Of a stretch of DNA of 64,000 nt, positions 1 through 9,344 are shown in pieces. Source of the DNA: Planctomycetota bacterium (GTDB lineage Bacteria; Planctomycetota; Brocadiia; SM23-32; JAKLEA01); NCBI GenBank assembly GCA_022711755.1, contig JAKLEA010000002.1, forward strand, positions 248,001-312,000. Direction: 5' to 3'. Positions within the stretch are counted from its first letter, which is position 1; each line of letters begins with the position of its first letter. The position numbers and the translations under genes were made by a program. The notes beneath the pieces were generated by a model. That model searched no databases and was not told the origin of the DNA. It was given only the letters and a program-made list of their open reading frames with translations.

Positions 1-372
1 AAGGAAGCGGACGCAAGGGAGTGGCACATCCGGACAAAGACGCCGCTTTTCGCGTATTCCAGCCTTGCGCGGGGATTGTTCTCCGGGCGGATCACGCGGG
101 CGAACTTCGAGGCAATCAGGGACAAGATTGACGGGGCGTGCCTGCGGGCCTACTGCCACGAATGCAACCTGGCGCGCCTTGACCGGGCGTATGATCTGGC
201 CGGGCGAAAGGGCGCGACGGTAGCCCAGATCGCCATGGCGTATGTGCTGAACCATCCGATGAACGTCTTCGCGTGCGTCGGCGCGGAGAGCCGGGAGGAA
301 TTCAGGCTGAACGTCGAGGCAGGCGCTATTTCCCTAAGCAATGATGAGATGAAATGGCTTGAGGATGGATAG
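1..372 (+). CDS. Aldo/keto reductase, C-terminal part (5' end outside window)
   Basis: The frame is open from the first base and ends at a TAG at 370-372, so only the last 123 residues are present. The segment reading TPLFAYSSLARGLFSG, a later ATVAQIAMAYVLNHP helix and a closing LSNDEMKWLEDG match the C-terminal third of the aldo/keto reductase barrel, where these enzymes bind the NADPH phosphate and pack the last helices. The catalytic tetrad (Asp, Tyr, Lys, His) lies upstream of the window and cannot be checked. Substrate unknown; such genes are common in sugar-catabolic regions of this kind of genome. The gene converges on the methyltransferase-like gene after a 157-base gap in which I see no clear terminator. 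Confidence 0.8.
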   Translation, partial: KEADAREWHIRTKTPLFAYSSLARGLFSGRITRANFEAIRDKIDGACLRAYCHECNLARLDRAYDLAGRKGATVAQIAMAYVLNHPMNVFACVGAESREEFRLNVEAGAISLSNDEMKWLEDG

Positions 373-529
373 GCCCGAGAGCCTGGAGCGCGCAGGATCG
401 GGAACCGTCGCCGCAAAGCAAGGACAGAAATCAGGATATTGCAAACATTTCGCCCAGGAGTCGGATTGCGTCAGAATGTTCAAAACGGTCTATTCCTCTG
501 TGCGCGATTATGCCACGCCCATCCTGCAA

Positions 530-1213
530 CTATCCTGACGATACAACCATCATACGATTCCCCTCGACTTGAAATTCGTACGGCACAATGGCGATCCGGA
601 CTTCAAATCCCTTCTTGCCAAGCTCGCTGGTAACCTCCCCGACGCGTTCGGACGGCATGCTGTCAGCATCAAGCAGAGGGAAGATGCGCGCCTCCCGCGC
701 CACGCGGCACATCTCAATTACAGATTCAATATGGAAGCCTGCGTCGAGCCTGTCGGAATACGTGAAAAGGAAGTGAGAACACAGCGCGATATCGAATGAC
801 GCGTCCGCAAAGGGGAGGTTCGGCAGCGCTGCCGCAACGTATCGCCCCTCGTCCCGGCTTTCAGCGTAATCCTTCAGAAATTCTGTCATCGCCTCCATCC
901 GTTTTCGTATCAGGTCGTCCGGGGTTGGGATTTCCCTCCATACGTACAGATCCGTGTTATTCCGGACCTGCGCTGCAAGATCATCGCGAGTTTCCTCGAT
1001 GCGCCTTCGGATGGTTTCCTGGTTGAATATGTAGATTGGATCGGTGGATATAACGCGCCTCCCCATCCCGCGCATTCCAGCGTTGAAAGCGGCGGGGCCG
1101 TCCGCGCAGGAAACAATCCGCATGGACAGGTCCCGCTCTGTCAGATCAAACATGCGGACATACTCCGCATAAGACCTGCCCCAGGGAATAACTTGTTTGA
1201 GATGAAGGGCCAT
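530..1213 (-). CDS. SAM-dependent methyltransferase-like protein
   Basis: The protein (227 residues from the chosen start) looks like a class I Rossmann-fold methyltransferase. It has a glycine-containing motif I region (MRIVSCADGPAAFNAGM), an acidic end of strand 2 (VISTDPIYIF), and a motif IV/post-I stretch (LPFADASFDIALCSHFLFTYS) typical of methyltransferases acting on small molecules or of orphan homologues. I chose the ATG at 1213 because AGGAAA lies about 8 bases upstream; an in-frame ATG at 1264 adds 17 poorly conserved residues and has no clear ribosome site. Motif I has CADG where the family usually has GCGxG, so SAM binding is likely but not certain. Substrate unknown. It is divergent from hom. 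Confidence 0.65.
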   Translation of the reverse strand: MALHLKQVIPWGRSYAEYVRMFDLTERDLSMRIVSCADGPAAFNAGMRGMGRRVISTDPIYIFNQETIRRRIEETRDDLAAQVRNNTDLYVWREIPTPDDLIRKRMEAMTEFLKDYAESRDEGRYVAAALPNLPFADASFDIALCSHFLFTYSDRLDAGFHIESVIEMCRVAREARIFPLLDADSMPSERVGEVTSELGKKGFEVRIAIVPYEFQVEGNRMMVVSSG

Positions 1214-1264
1214 GTTCTGTTTTCCTGATGCGGCAGGCATCAAGGGTAGCGGCGGCATGGTCAT

Positions 1265-1593
1265 ATGACAAGGCTGCGATACCGGTCAATTTCCAAACCG
1301 TGAATTACCGAGTCATCAACTTAACCATCGCGCTGCAAGCGCCGTCTATCGCCGGGTTAGAGAAGCAATGAACAGGCAAGGGCGAAAAAACAAGGATTAC
1401 ATGAATCCGGAAACATGCAGGATTTCCGTCGGCATCCATTCGGTGCCGCTGTGCCGTCGTTATCCGATCCTGCTGTTTGGATTTGACGCTGCGCGATCCG
1501 GCCTGTTATCATTCGCAGGCGTTCTGACGCAACTGTTTTACGGCTGGAAATCGCATACTGGAAGCAATCTCCATTCATGGAGAGGATTGGAAG
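1265..1593. other. Divergent intergenic region upstream of hom
   Basis: These 329 bases separate the minus-strand methyltransferase-like gene from hom. Apart from a good sigma-70-type promoter for hom (listed separately) and its ribosome site (GGAGAGGA just before the ATG at 1594), I see no ORF with recognisable content, no attenuator-like leader peptide and no obvious riboswitch. Confidence 0.5.
1483..1512 (+). promoter_or_regulatory. Candidate sigma-70-type promoter for hom-apgM
   Basis: TTGACG at 1483-1488 and TATCAT at 1507-1512 are separated by 18 bases. Transcription would start near 1520, leaving a leader of about 75 bases before hom. The match is by eye only. Confidence 0.45.
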
Positions 1594-2898
1594 ATGAAGC
1601 AGGTTCAGGTTGGACTTATCGGCATGGGAACCGTCGGCGGCGGGGTGGCTCGTCTGCTGACCGATCCCAAAGCCGCATGGCGCGATCGTCTTGGCAATTG
1701 CATCAAGCTCAAGACCGTCGCCGATCTTTACATAGATTCGCTCCCGATCTCAACAGAGTTGCCAGGAGACGTCTGCCGGACAAAGGATGCGAACGAAATC
1801 CTGAGAGACCCGGAAATTTCCGTCGTGGTGGAGCTCATAGGCGGCATCCGCCCGGCGATGGACTTCATAACGACGGCGCTGGAGAGCGGCAAGAACGTCG
1901 TCACAGCCAACAAGGCGCTGCTGGCGGCGCATGGGCACGAAATTTTCACGACAGCCCGCAACTGCGATCGCTGCGTGGCGTTCGAGGCCAGTGTCTGCGG
2001 CGGGATACCAATAATCGCCGCCATACGGGACGGCCTGATCGCCAACAACTTCAGTTCCATTTACGGGATCGTGAACGGGACGTGCAATTACATCCTGACA
2101 CAGATGACACAGCAAGGGGCGGCCTACTCGGAAGCCCTCGCCGGGGCGCAAGCGAAGGGTTATGCGGAGGCCGATCCCACGCTTGACGTCGAGGGGCATG
2201 ACTCCCGCCACAAGCTTGCCGTGCTTGCCCGGCTGGCCTACGGCTGCGATTTTGACGCCAATGCCATCTACTGCGAAGGCATCACGAAGGTTCAGGCTCA
2301 GGACATCGCCTACGCGAAAAAGCTCGGATACGTCGTCAAGCTTCTGGCAATCGCAAGGTCCCACGACGAGGCTTATGAACTTCGTGTTCACCCCGCCCTG
2401 CTGCGCGAATCCCATCCGCTGGCGTCGGTCAACGATTCATTCAACGCGGTCTCCTGCGAGGGGGACGCCGTGGGAAGAACAATGTTCTACGGGCGCGGGG
2501 CAGGCAGGGAGCCGACAGCCAGCGCGGTCATGGCCGACATTGCGGATATCGCGCTGGGCCGGGCGCAGATAACCTTTGCGCGTCTCGGGCAGTTCGCGGT
2601 TGATGTTCCGCATGAAACGGCGTTGCCGATTAGCGAGGTTCGGACCCGCTACTACCTGAGATTCTCAGCGGTTGACAAACCCGGTGTGCTGGCGAGCGTG
2701 GCCGGAATCCTGGGAGCAAACGACGTGAGCATTTCCAGCGTCATACAACCGGAGGTTGAGGAGGACGCTTTCGTGCCTCTGATCCTGATGACGCATAAGG
2801 CGCGGGAGGGCGACGTTCTTACCGCGCTCAACGCGATCAACGCCCTTGACTGCATCGAGGGAAGCAAGACAAGCATGTTGCGCGTTGCGGCGGCATAG
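1594..2898 (+). CDS. hom: Homoserine dehydrogenase
   Basis: This 434-residue protein catalyses NAD(P)H-dependent reduction of aspartate semialdehyde to homoserine, the branch-point step to threonine and methionine. The N-terminal dinucleotide fold opens with GLIGMGTVG (residues 7-15). The catalytic region carries the family signature AKGYAEADPTLDVEGHD, with its conserved Lys and acidic residues. From about residue 353 a C-terminal ACT domain (RFSAVDKPGVLASVAG) gives the length and layout of the monofunctional, feedback-regulated bacterial enzyme; threonine is the usual effector. The ATG is preceded by GGAGAGGA. It lies 70 bases upstream of the ApgM-family gene and is probably cotranscribed with it. 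No thrC, thrB or aspartokinase gene is in the window. Confidence 0.95.
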   Translation: MKQVQVGLIGMGTVGGGVARLLTDPKAAWRDRLGNCIKLKTVADLYIDSLPISTELPGDVCRTKDANEILRDPEISVVVELIGGIRPAMDFITTALESGKNVVTANKALLAAHGHEIFTTARNCDRCVAFEASVCGGIPIIAAIRDGLIANNFSSIYGIVNGTCNYILTQMTQQGAAYSEALAGAQAKGYAEADPTLDVEGHDSRHKLAVLARLAYGCDFDANAIYCEGITKVQAQDIAYAKKLGYVVKLLAIARSHDEAYELRVHPALLRESHPLASVNDSFNAVSCEGDAVGRTMFYGRGAGREPTASAVMADIADIALGRAQITFARLGQFAVDVPHETALPISEVRTRYYLRFSAVDKPGVLASVAGILGANDVSISSVIQPEVEEDAFVPLILMTHKAREGDVLTALNAINALDCIEGSKTSMLRVAAA

Positions 2899-2968
2899 CA
2901 ACGCCGCATGTCCCGGTAGTGTGCGTCAGGCATAACTTGTTGATAACGAAGGTTTTGGGATTTTAGAT

Positions 2969-4168
2969 ATGAAGTATTGCATCATTGTGCCGGACGGGCT
3001 GGCCGACAGGCCGCTTCAGCGTCTCGACGGGAAGACCTGCGTTGAGGTAGCCAGAACCCCCAATCTGGATGCTTTGAGCCAGGAGGGGTTGCTCGGCATG
3101 GTCTGCACGATACCGCATGGGTTCCATCCCGGCAGCGACGTGGCGAATCTCAGCATTGTCGGATACGATCCGGCCCGATATTACTCCGGCAGGGCGCCCC
3201 TTGAGGCCATGAACATGGGCGTGGAACTCTCGGAGACGGATTGGGCGCTCAGGTGCAACCTTACGACCGTCAGCGACGGCAAGATGTCCGATTTCACCGC
3301 CGGGCACATCAGCAACAGCGAGGGGGAACTGCTGATAAAGGCGATTCAGGAGAAGCTGGGAGCTGATGACATAACATTTTATCCCGGCGTAAGTTACAGA
3401 AATCTCATGGTCTATCGCGGAAGCCTGCCGATGGAGCTTGAGACAACGCCGCCGCACGACATTGTCGGCCAGGTTATTGACGGGCATCTGCCCCGCGGCA
3501 AGGGCGCGGAACTGTTGCTGGACCTGATGAATCGCTCGATTCCAATTCTGGCGGAGCATGAGGTCAACCGTGTCCGTCTGGACCTTGAGCAGAATCCGGC
3601 CAACATGATCTGGCTGTGGGGGCAGGGACGACGTCCGTACATGGAAAGTTTCCAGGAGCGTTACGGCGTCACCGGGGCGGCCATCTCAGCCGTTGATCTG
3701 GTCAGGGGCATTGCCAAGTCAATAGGATGGGATGTCATAAATGTGCCGGGAGCAACGGGATACATTGATACGGATTATGCCGCCAAGGGACGGTATGCGT
3801 TAGGCGCGCTGAAAAGCCATGATCTGGTCTTTGTTCATATAGAGGCGACGGACGAGGCCGGACACGAATCCAACATGACGCATAAGATTCGGGCCATGGA
3901 GAACATTGATAAGCTCATTATCGGACCAATCAAGCAGCATGCCGCCGAGACGGGCAACCTGAGGATAATGGTTCTGCCGGATCACGCGACGCCGATTTCT
4001 GTGGGCACGCACGTTGACGATCCGGTTCCATTCGTAATATGGGACCCCCTCTCCGCGCCGCGCTCGGGCAAGGACTTCTCAGAGGTCAATGCGGCGATGA
4101 GCGGCATCATGCTGAAAGAGGGGCACAGGCTGATGGAGCATTTCCTGAAGGGCGTCTGGGAATTCTGA
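2969..4168 (+). CDS. apgM: ApgM-family protein: phosphoglycerate mutase or proposed homoserine kinase
   Basis: The 399-residue protein belongs to the archaeal-type, cofactor-independent phosphoglycerate mutase family of the alkaline phosphatase superfamily. It has the metal-binding start (CIIVPDGLAD), the nucleophile region HPGSDVANLSIVGYDP with Ser56 as candidate phosphoryl-accepting residue, and the late metal ligands in HIEATDEAGHE and LPDHATP. In bacteria this family splits into true mutases and a subgroup proposed to act as homoserine kinase, because its genes sit next to hom or thrC in genomes lacking thrB. Position directly behind hom (70-base gap, same strand) fits the second reading. 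The sequence alone does not separate the two roles. Confidence 0.85.
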   Translation: MKYCIIVPDGLADRPLQRLDGKTCVEVARTPNLDALSQEGLLGMVCTIPHGFHPGSDVANLSIVGYDPARYYSGRAPLEAMNMGVELSETDWALRCNLTTVSDGKMSDFTAGHISNSEGELLIKAIQEKLGADDITFYPGVSYRNLMVYRGSLPMELETTPPHDIVGQVIDGHLPRGKGAELLLDLMNRSIPILAEHEVNRVRLDLEQNPANMIWLWGQGRRPYMESFQERYGVTGAAISAVDLVRGIAKSIGWDVINVPGATGYIDTDYAAKGRYALGALKSHDLVFVHIEATDEAGHESNMTHKIRAMENIDKLIIGPIKQHAAETGNLRIMVLPDHATPISVGTHVDDPVPFVIWDPLSAPRSGKDFSEVNAAMSGIMLKEGHRLMEHFLKGVWEF

Positions 4169-4336
4169 GCGTTTCGCGCAAGCGGATGATGACGGCTTGA
4201 CGTTTTGTTGTTGCGTGACGCGCAATCGCCGGGGCGATGGCGTGTTTTTGCCATATCATTGCGCGGGGAATGGATTTCCATGTTTGTTTTCAACCACCCG
4301 TTATACGGTCAACGGGCTTATCGGAGGATTAAACAG

Positions 4337-7300
4337 GTGGCTGGAAATCGTCCGGGATTTGTCTTTTGTCTGTTTCTGCTTTGCATGTGTCAGGCCTGCG
4401 CGGTCAGCGGCGTCGGGCCGACGCCTGCTATCGAAAACGCCTCATGGCAAGTCGAGCCGATCCGACAGGACGGGCGTTACGTCGGTTTCCAGTTCACACC
4501 GTTGAATGAGGATGCCGGGAACGAATACCGGATTGACCTGAGCATCGCCGGCAACCTGACGGCGGGCAGGGCGCAGCGCGGCGTAAACGGGCGCGACGTC
4601 TTCATCAGACTCACGGACTTGCTGTCCGATCCGACGCCTGAAATCGCGGGAGGGTATGTGACGGTGACGCTGCTGGGCGAGGATCCGTATCCTCGCGTTG
4701 ACTTCGAGCTGGATATTGGCTCGTTCGACGCTGTGGCATGGAAATCGGTGCATGGGGAGGTTCCGTTTCATTTTTTAAGTTGTTCCCTGCCCGGCGCGGA
4801 GGTCTTCAGTCAGCGCGGGTGGCCGATTGGAACTCCGGACTACGATCCCTACAACATGAAGCTTGCGGAAGGTCCGGGCAGGAGCGTCGTATCAAGCTTC
4901 TCCCGTGACTGGGCAAATACGCCTCCCATCGGCGGTTATCCGTTCCCCGTAGTGGGATTATGGAAGCCGACCTCATCGGCGTTCCTGTGCTACGATTTCC
5001 ACGGGCCGAGGCTGACCGACCACTCCGAGAAATACATAGCCTCGACATACTGCTATTCGCACAAAAATCGCAAAGTAGAGGCGTTCACGCTGGCCTGGCC
5101 GCACGGCGGACAGGGATACCAGAACCTCGTTTTTCCCGAGAAGCCGGAGAAGATCGTCTCATGGTTCCGCGTCCTGCACAAGACCGGGCGGGGTGGATTG
5201 GGGCTGAACGACGATCCAAACATGTTCGTCACGGAATGGCTGTGGAAGACCTACGCTGATCTTCTGCCGCGCGCCCCGGCGATGAACGACATGGACTGGC
5301 TGCCGGAGAATTTGCGCTTCTCGGAATTCGGCAAGCCAGGGATAGGGGGGCTATATGGACCGGAGGGCAAGCCGCGATGGTTCACGCCGGATTCGATTGA
5401 CGCCTACGGAATCGGCGATGACGTCTTCTGTGTGGAATACGCCTATCGAAACGGGAATCAAGGGGCGATTGACGAGCTTCACCGCAGGTTGGACTGGCTG
5501 CGCGAACATGCGAAGCGATTCAAGGTCGGGGACGAGGATTGCGTTTTCTGGGAGAAGCCGATCATAGGGGAAGGGGCGGAGTTCTTCGGCCCCGGCGTGA
5601 GGTCGCTTCACAACGTCGGCGGGTGGGGCATCGCGCTAGCGATGCTGGAGGTCTACCGCAACGAGGGAGAAAAGAAGGCGGAACTTCTGCAGGACGTTGA
5701 CGGCGCGCTGAGGTGGACGCGGCATATGCTTTACTCGCGGAACTGCTATCCGGACGTCCCGGCGGCGGAGTTTGCGTGGAGCGCCGGGCCGGCCACGACC
5801 TTCTGCCTGCGCTATTACTATACCTTCCGCGACGATCCTCAGAGGCATGAGCTGGCGCAACTCGCATATCGCCTGGCCCAGACGATGCTTTATCGCTACA
5901 TGGCCATCTGGACAAGCGACAGCGACGACAGCGACGCGGACGATTCATCCTTCATGATGGAGCCGAACGCCGGCGCGCCGTGGTGCGCATGCGCCTGCGC
6001 CAATGAAATCTGGGTCATGCCGAAACCGCTGGTCAACGTCTACGTGGCGACCGGAGACGAGGTTCTGGCCTACTACCTGCGCGGCATGATGGACAAGTTC
6101 CACGAGATCGTCCAGAACGTGACGTATCCGACAATCAGGGAATATCCGTCAAGCTCCTACAGCGAGCGGCTGGGACTTTTCCCCGGATGCCCGCAGGGGG
6201 ATGGAATCAGGGGCGATTTCGGCGGGTTGTGGGGCGGTGGGGAGACGGTCTGCTGGCCGCCGGGAGAGGCGACCATGCGGATCGTCTGCGGAGAGAAGGG
6301 CGCGATCGCCTTCTGCCGGGACGGCGCTCACAGCGACATCAGCGATTACGCCGCCGGGAAGGGCGGCTCTTGCAAATTCAAGGTCGTGAAGTCGGGGACG
6401 TTGCCCGCAGAGGGCAAGCCCGGAGCGATATGCGTGTCTGTTCCGTTCTTCAACATGACCGGAAAGCCGGTTTCGCGCATAAGGGACGACAAGCGGGAGG
6501 CGATTTCCGATATCGTCTTTTTCGATACCCGCAACGACTCGCTGATTGTCCGGGACGTGAGGCAAGGCGACGTTATCGTCATTGGGGAAGGCCCCTTCAC
6601 GCCCGTAGAAATCCGACGCTTGCGGCCACGGTTGGTCGAGACGGAACCGGTCCTTGCCAGCGGCGATTTCCGAATGGTTTCCCTGGGCGGAATTGCAGAT
6701 ACGGGGGTGGACACAAGCTGGGCGGCAGCGAATGGCTACGGAGGATTGTGGACGGGGATGCGGTGGGTGGCGGGAGTTCCGTTCAATCTTGCTGACCCGA
6801 CGTTGAATTCCGGCAAGGGCGCTGTCCGCAATCGTGGAGTTCCTGTCGGGAATGCCGCCGGGACCGTGTTTGCGCTCATAGGCGATCATGACGAAAAGGG
6901 GCAGATAACCCTGAAGTTCCGGGATGGAACGTCGCAGGATTTCGGGACGGAAAAGGCTGTTCCGTTCATCGTCGGCTGGCCGGCTTGCTACACGTGGCAT
7001 CTCGATCTTCTGACCATGCCGGCGAGGGGGATGGAGGTTGGCGAAGTCACGGCTTCCGGAGCCGCCATCTTCGCCATCAGCTTTACAGACAAGTCGCTCG
7101 ACGAACTCCCGCAGGTTTCCGAGGTTATCGCCCAGAGACTCAAAATCATCGAAGGCGAGCGCGAGGCGGCGCGGCGGATTGCGCGAATCGCCCCGTTGTT
7201 TGAGAAGTTCTCCGGCCATATCGCCGTTCTGCCGATTCCCGGGGACAAGGGGCCTGACTCGCTTCCGCTCTACAGGACGTTCATGCGTGCCGGGTTGCAA

Positions 7301-9244
7301 CAGCATCTCCGGATGCTTACAGCCCCGGAGCTTGTTGACCCGACCGTTTTCAACAAGGATAACTTCCCCGTCGCTCTTTACCTCCACGCGGAGGAATATG
7401 TTGACACGGTGAACGAGCCGGGCGACGCAGTGAAATCGCTTCAGAGATATCTCTCCGAGGGCGGAACGCTGGCGGTTCTGCCTTCAGGCCCGTTCCCGTT
7501 CTATTATCCCATGAAACCCAATGAGGAGCAGGTGAAGGGGGTTGCGAACGGGTCGGCATGCGCGGCGCTCGGTTATCCCGTCTGCGGCAGCGGCATAGGC
7601 GGGCGCAACGACACCATCCCGAACACGAAGGTAATCGGCTGGGAGGCCCCGCCGGAAGGTCTGCAACTGACGCTCAAGGTCAGGGATGGGCAGGACGTCG
7701 TCAAATCGCTGCCGGCGGCCTTCGCCATTCCGGCGGATGGCGACAAGCGATGGCGTCCGGTGGCCGGCATTTTGGATGATTCGGCGGATTACACGCCGCT
7801 GATAACGCTTTATGACGCATCCGGGACCAGCTACGGCGACGCCGCCGTCTGGATCAGACACAAAACCGGGAAGCTTGCCGGGGGAACGGTTGTCGGAGCG
7901 TGGGCGACGTTGAGCCGAGATCCGGAGATAGGTTCGCTGCTGAATGTTGACATCCTTAGCGCTGCACTGGAACGCGCCGCGCCGCCGGTGGCGCGTTTCT
8001 CATGCTCCAGAGCGGCAGGGAAAATCCAACTGGACGGCAGACTCAGCGAGAGGGCATGGGCATCCGCCCCGGCGTGGGGATTCACGTGCTTCGGAAATCG
8101 AACGGGCGAACCGCCCATAGGCACGAAGGCCCGCGCACTGTGGGACGACAAGGGGCTTTACTTCGCCTTCGAGTGCGACGATCCGGACATTCACGCCGCG
8201 CCGAGAGGGCATGACGGCTTTCTCTGGGAGGGCGAGGTGGTCGAGGTCTACATTGACCCGGACGGGGACGGCAGGGACTACTGCGAGTTCGAGATAAGCC
8301 CGCGCGGGGAGACGATTGACCTGAAAATCCCAAGCCCGAAGGATACCGGCACGGATGATCTGAACCGCGCGAACGCAAAATGGGAAACCCCGGGATGGTC
8401 ATTCGGCGTCAATCTTGACGGAACGCTCGACAACAGGGATGACACGGACAAGGGATGGACTGTTGAGACGTTCATACCGTGGACGGCGTTGCCCGGCGCG
8501 CTGAAGCCGCGGGTCGGCGGCGGCGTCCGTTTCAATCTTTACCGAATAGAGAGAGCTAAGACGCTGGGCGATGAACCTATGCTGGCTTCGCTTGTTCCGA
8601 CAGACACGTTCCACGCGCCGGAGCGGTTTGCGAAGCTGGTACTTGCCGGCAATCCGTATGACGAGGATTTCTCGACCTACCCGGACGGCCCCTTTGCCGC
8701 GCCGCACTGGAAGTCGGAGGCTGGGAAATGGACGATCAGCGGCGGCCTGCTGATCGGGGAGAATTCGGGAACTGACGGATTTGTCCCGGCGGGGCTGAAA
8801 TCGGTTGGGACGCCGTTGACGGATTTCGACCTGTCGGTCGAGTTCAGGATCGCGTCCCGCGGAAAGGATCATCGCGACGGTTGCTGGATCGGATTCCGAG
8901 ACGCAGGCCCGGGCGTGGGATACAGCCTGAATTTCCAGGGCGGACGAATCTGGCTGATGAAACGCAACCAGGGGCGATCATGCGACGACGGGACGCAGAT
9001 GGCCGAGATCGGCGACTGGCAGACGGATGACAAATGGCATAAGGCCGAAATCTCGGCAAAGGGCAACGCCATCGCAATACGCCTTGACGACAAACTCATT
9101 TTCGACGTCAGAGACGAGGGGCATCTTGGCGTTCCGCCCGTGCTTTCCGGCGGGATTTCGCTTTCGGCCAGGAAGTGGTCAATGTCGCCCGGGGACACGC
9201 GGGTGGAATTCCGGAGCGTAAAGGTCGGGCAACCGCGAGAGTAG
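4337..9244 (+). CDS. Very large secreted multidomain protein, carbohydrate-related
   Basis: Start chosen at the GTG at 4337, preceded by GGAGGA at 4323-4328 with good spacing. Upstream ATGs at 4205 and 4280 have weaker sites and would bury the signal peptide. The 1635-residue product opens with a hydrophobic export signal (FVFCLFLLCMCQAC) whose Cys could be a weak lipobox. A beta-rich N-terminal section is followed by a helical section rich in Trp and Tyr, resembling an alpha/alpha toroid. Residues about 958-1212 look like a class I glutamine-amidotransferase-like fold. Residues about 1218-1438 look like a family 9 carbohydrate-binding module (ALWDDKGLYFAFECDDPD). Residues about 1440-1635 form a LamG/DUF1080-like jelly roll. 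I recognise no catalytic motif. It is followed by a GH2 enzyme on the same strand, so a role in polysaccharide breakdown outside the cytoplasm is inferred. Confidence 0.75.
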   Translation: MAGNRPGFVFCLFLLCMCQACAVSGVGPTPAIENASWQVEPIRQDGRYVGFQFTPLNEDAGNEYRIDLSIAGNLTAGRAQRGVNGRDVFIRLTDLLSDPTPEIAGGYVTVTLLGEDPYPRVDFELDIGSFDAVAWKSVHGEVPFHFLSCSLPGAEVFSQRGWPIGTPDYDPYNMKLAEGPGRSVVSSFSRDWANTPPIGGYPFPVVGLWKPTSSAFLCYDFHGPRLTDHSEKYIASTYCYSHKNRKVEAFTLAWPHGGQGYQNLVFPEKPEKIVSWFRVLHKTGRGGLGLNDDPNMFVTEWLWKTYADLLPRAPAMNDMDWLPENLRFSEFGKPGIGGLYGPEGKPRWFTPDSIDAYGIGDDVFCVEYAYRNGNQGAIDELHRRLDWLREHAKRFKVGDEDCVFWEKPIIGEGAEFFGPGVRSLHNVGGWGIALAMLEVYRNEGEKKAELLQDVDGALRWTRHMLYSRNCYPDVPAAEFAWSAGPATTFCLRYYYTFRDDPQRHELAQLAYRLAQTMLYRYMAIWTSDSDDSDADDSSFMMEPNAGAPWCACACANEIWVMPKPLVNVYVATGDEVLAYYLRGMMDKFHEIVQNVTYPTIREYPSSSYSERLGLFPGCPQGDGIRGDFGGLWGGGETVCWPPGEATMRIVCGEKGAIAFCRDGAHSDISDYAAGKGGSCKFKVVKSGTLPAEGKPGAICVSVPFFNMTGKPVSRIRDDKREAISDIVFFDTRNDSLIVRDVRQGDVIVIGEGPFTPVEIRRLRPRLVETEPVLASGDFRMVSLGGIADTGVDTSWAAANGYGGLWTGMRWVAGVPFNLADPTLNSGKGAVRNRGVPVGNAAGTVFALIGDHDEKGQITLKFRDGTSQDFGTEKAVPFIVGWPACYTWHLDLLTMPARGMEVGEVTASGAAIFAISFTDKSLDELPQVSEVIAQRLKIIEGEREAARRIARIAPLFEKFSGHIAVLPIPGDKGPDSLPLYRTFMRAGLQQHLRMLTAPELVDPTVFNKDNFPVALYLHAEEYVDTVNEPGDAVKSLQRYLSEGGTLAVLPSGPFPFYYPMKPNEEQVKGVANGSACAALGYPVCGSGIGGRNDTIPNTKVIGWEAPPEGLQLTLKVRDGQDVVKSLPAAFAIPADGDKRWRPVAGILDDSADYTPLITLYDASGTSYGDAAVWIRHKTGKLAGGTVVGAWATLSRDPEIGSLLNVDILSAALERAAPPVARFSCSRAAGKIQLDGRLSERAWASAPAWGFTCFGNRTGEPPIGTKARALWDDKGLYFAFECDDPDIHAAPRGHDGFLWEGEVVEVYIDPDGDGRDYCEFEISPRGETIDLKIPSPKDTGTDDLNRANAKWETPGWSFGVNLDGTLDNRDDTDKGWTVETFIPWTALPGALKPRVGGGVRFNLYRIERAKTLGDEPMLASLVPTDTFHAPERFAKLVLAGNPYDEDFSTYPDGPFAAPHWKSEAGKWTISGGLLIGENSGTDGFVPAGLKSVGTPLTDFDLSVEFRIASRGKDHRDGCWIGFRDAGPGVGYSLNFQGGRIWLMKRNQGRSCDDGTQMAEIGDWQTDDKWHKAEISAKGNAIAIRLDDKLIFDVRDEGHLGVPPVLSGGISLSARKWSMSPGDTRVEFRSVKVGQPRE

Positions 9245-9344
9245 TCCCCGGAAGTTTCTGATATCATTGGAAGAAGCTTTCCCGAAGCGGCTTCAGTGCG
9301 CAATAATCCTGAAGACTGTAATCTCTGAGTCAGGAGCAACAAGC

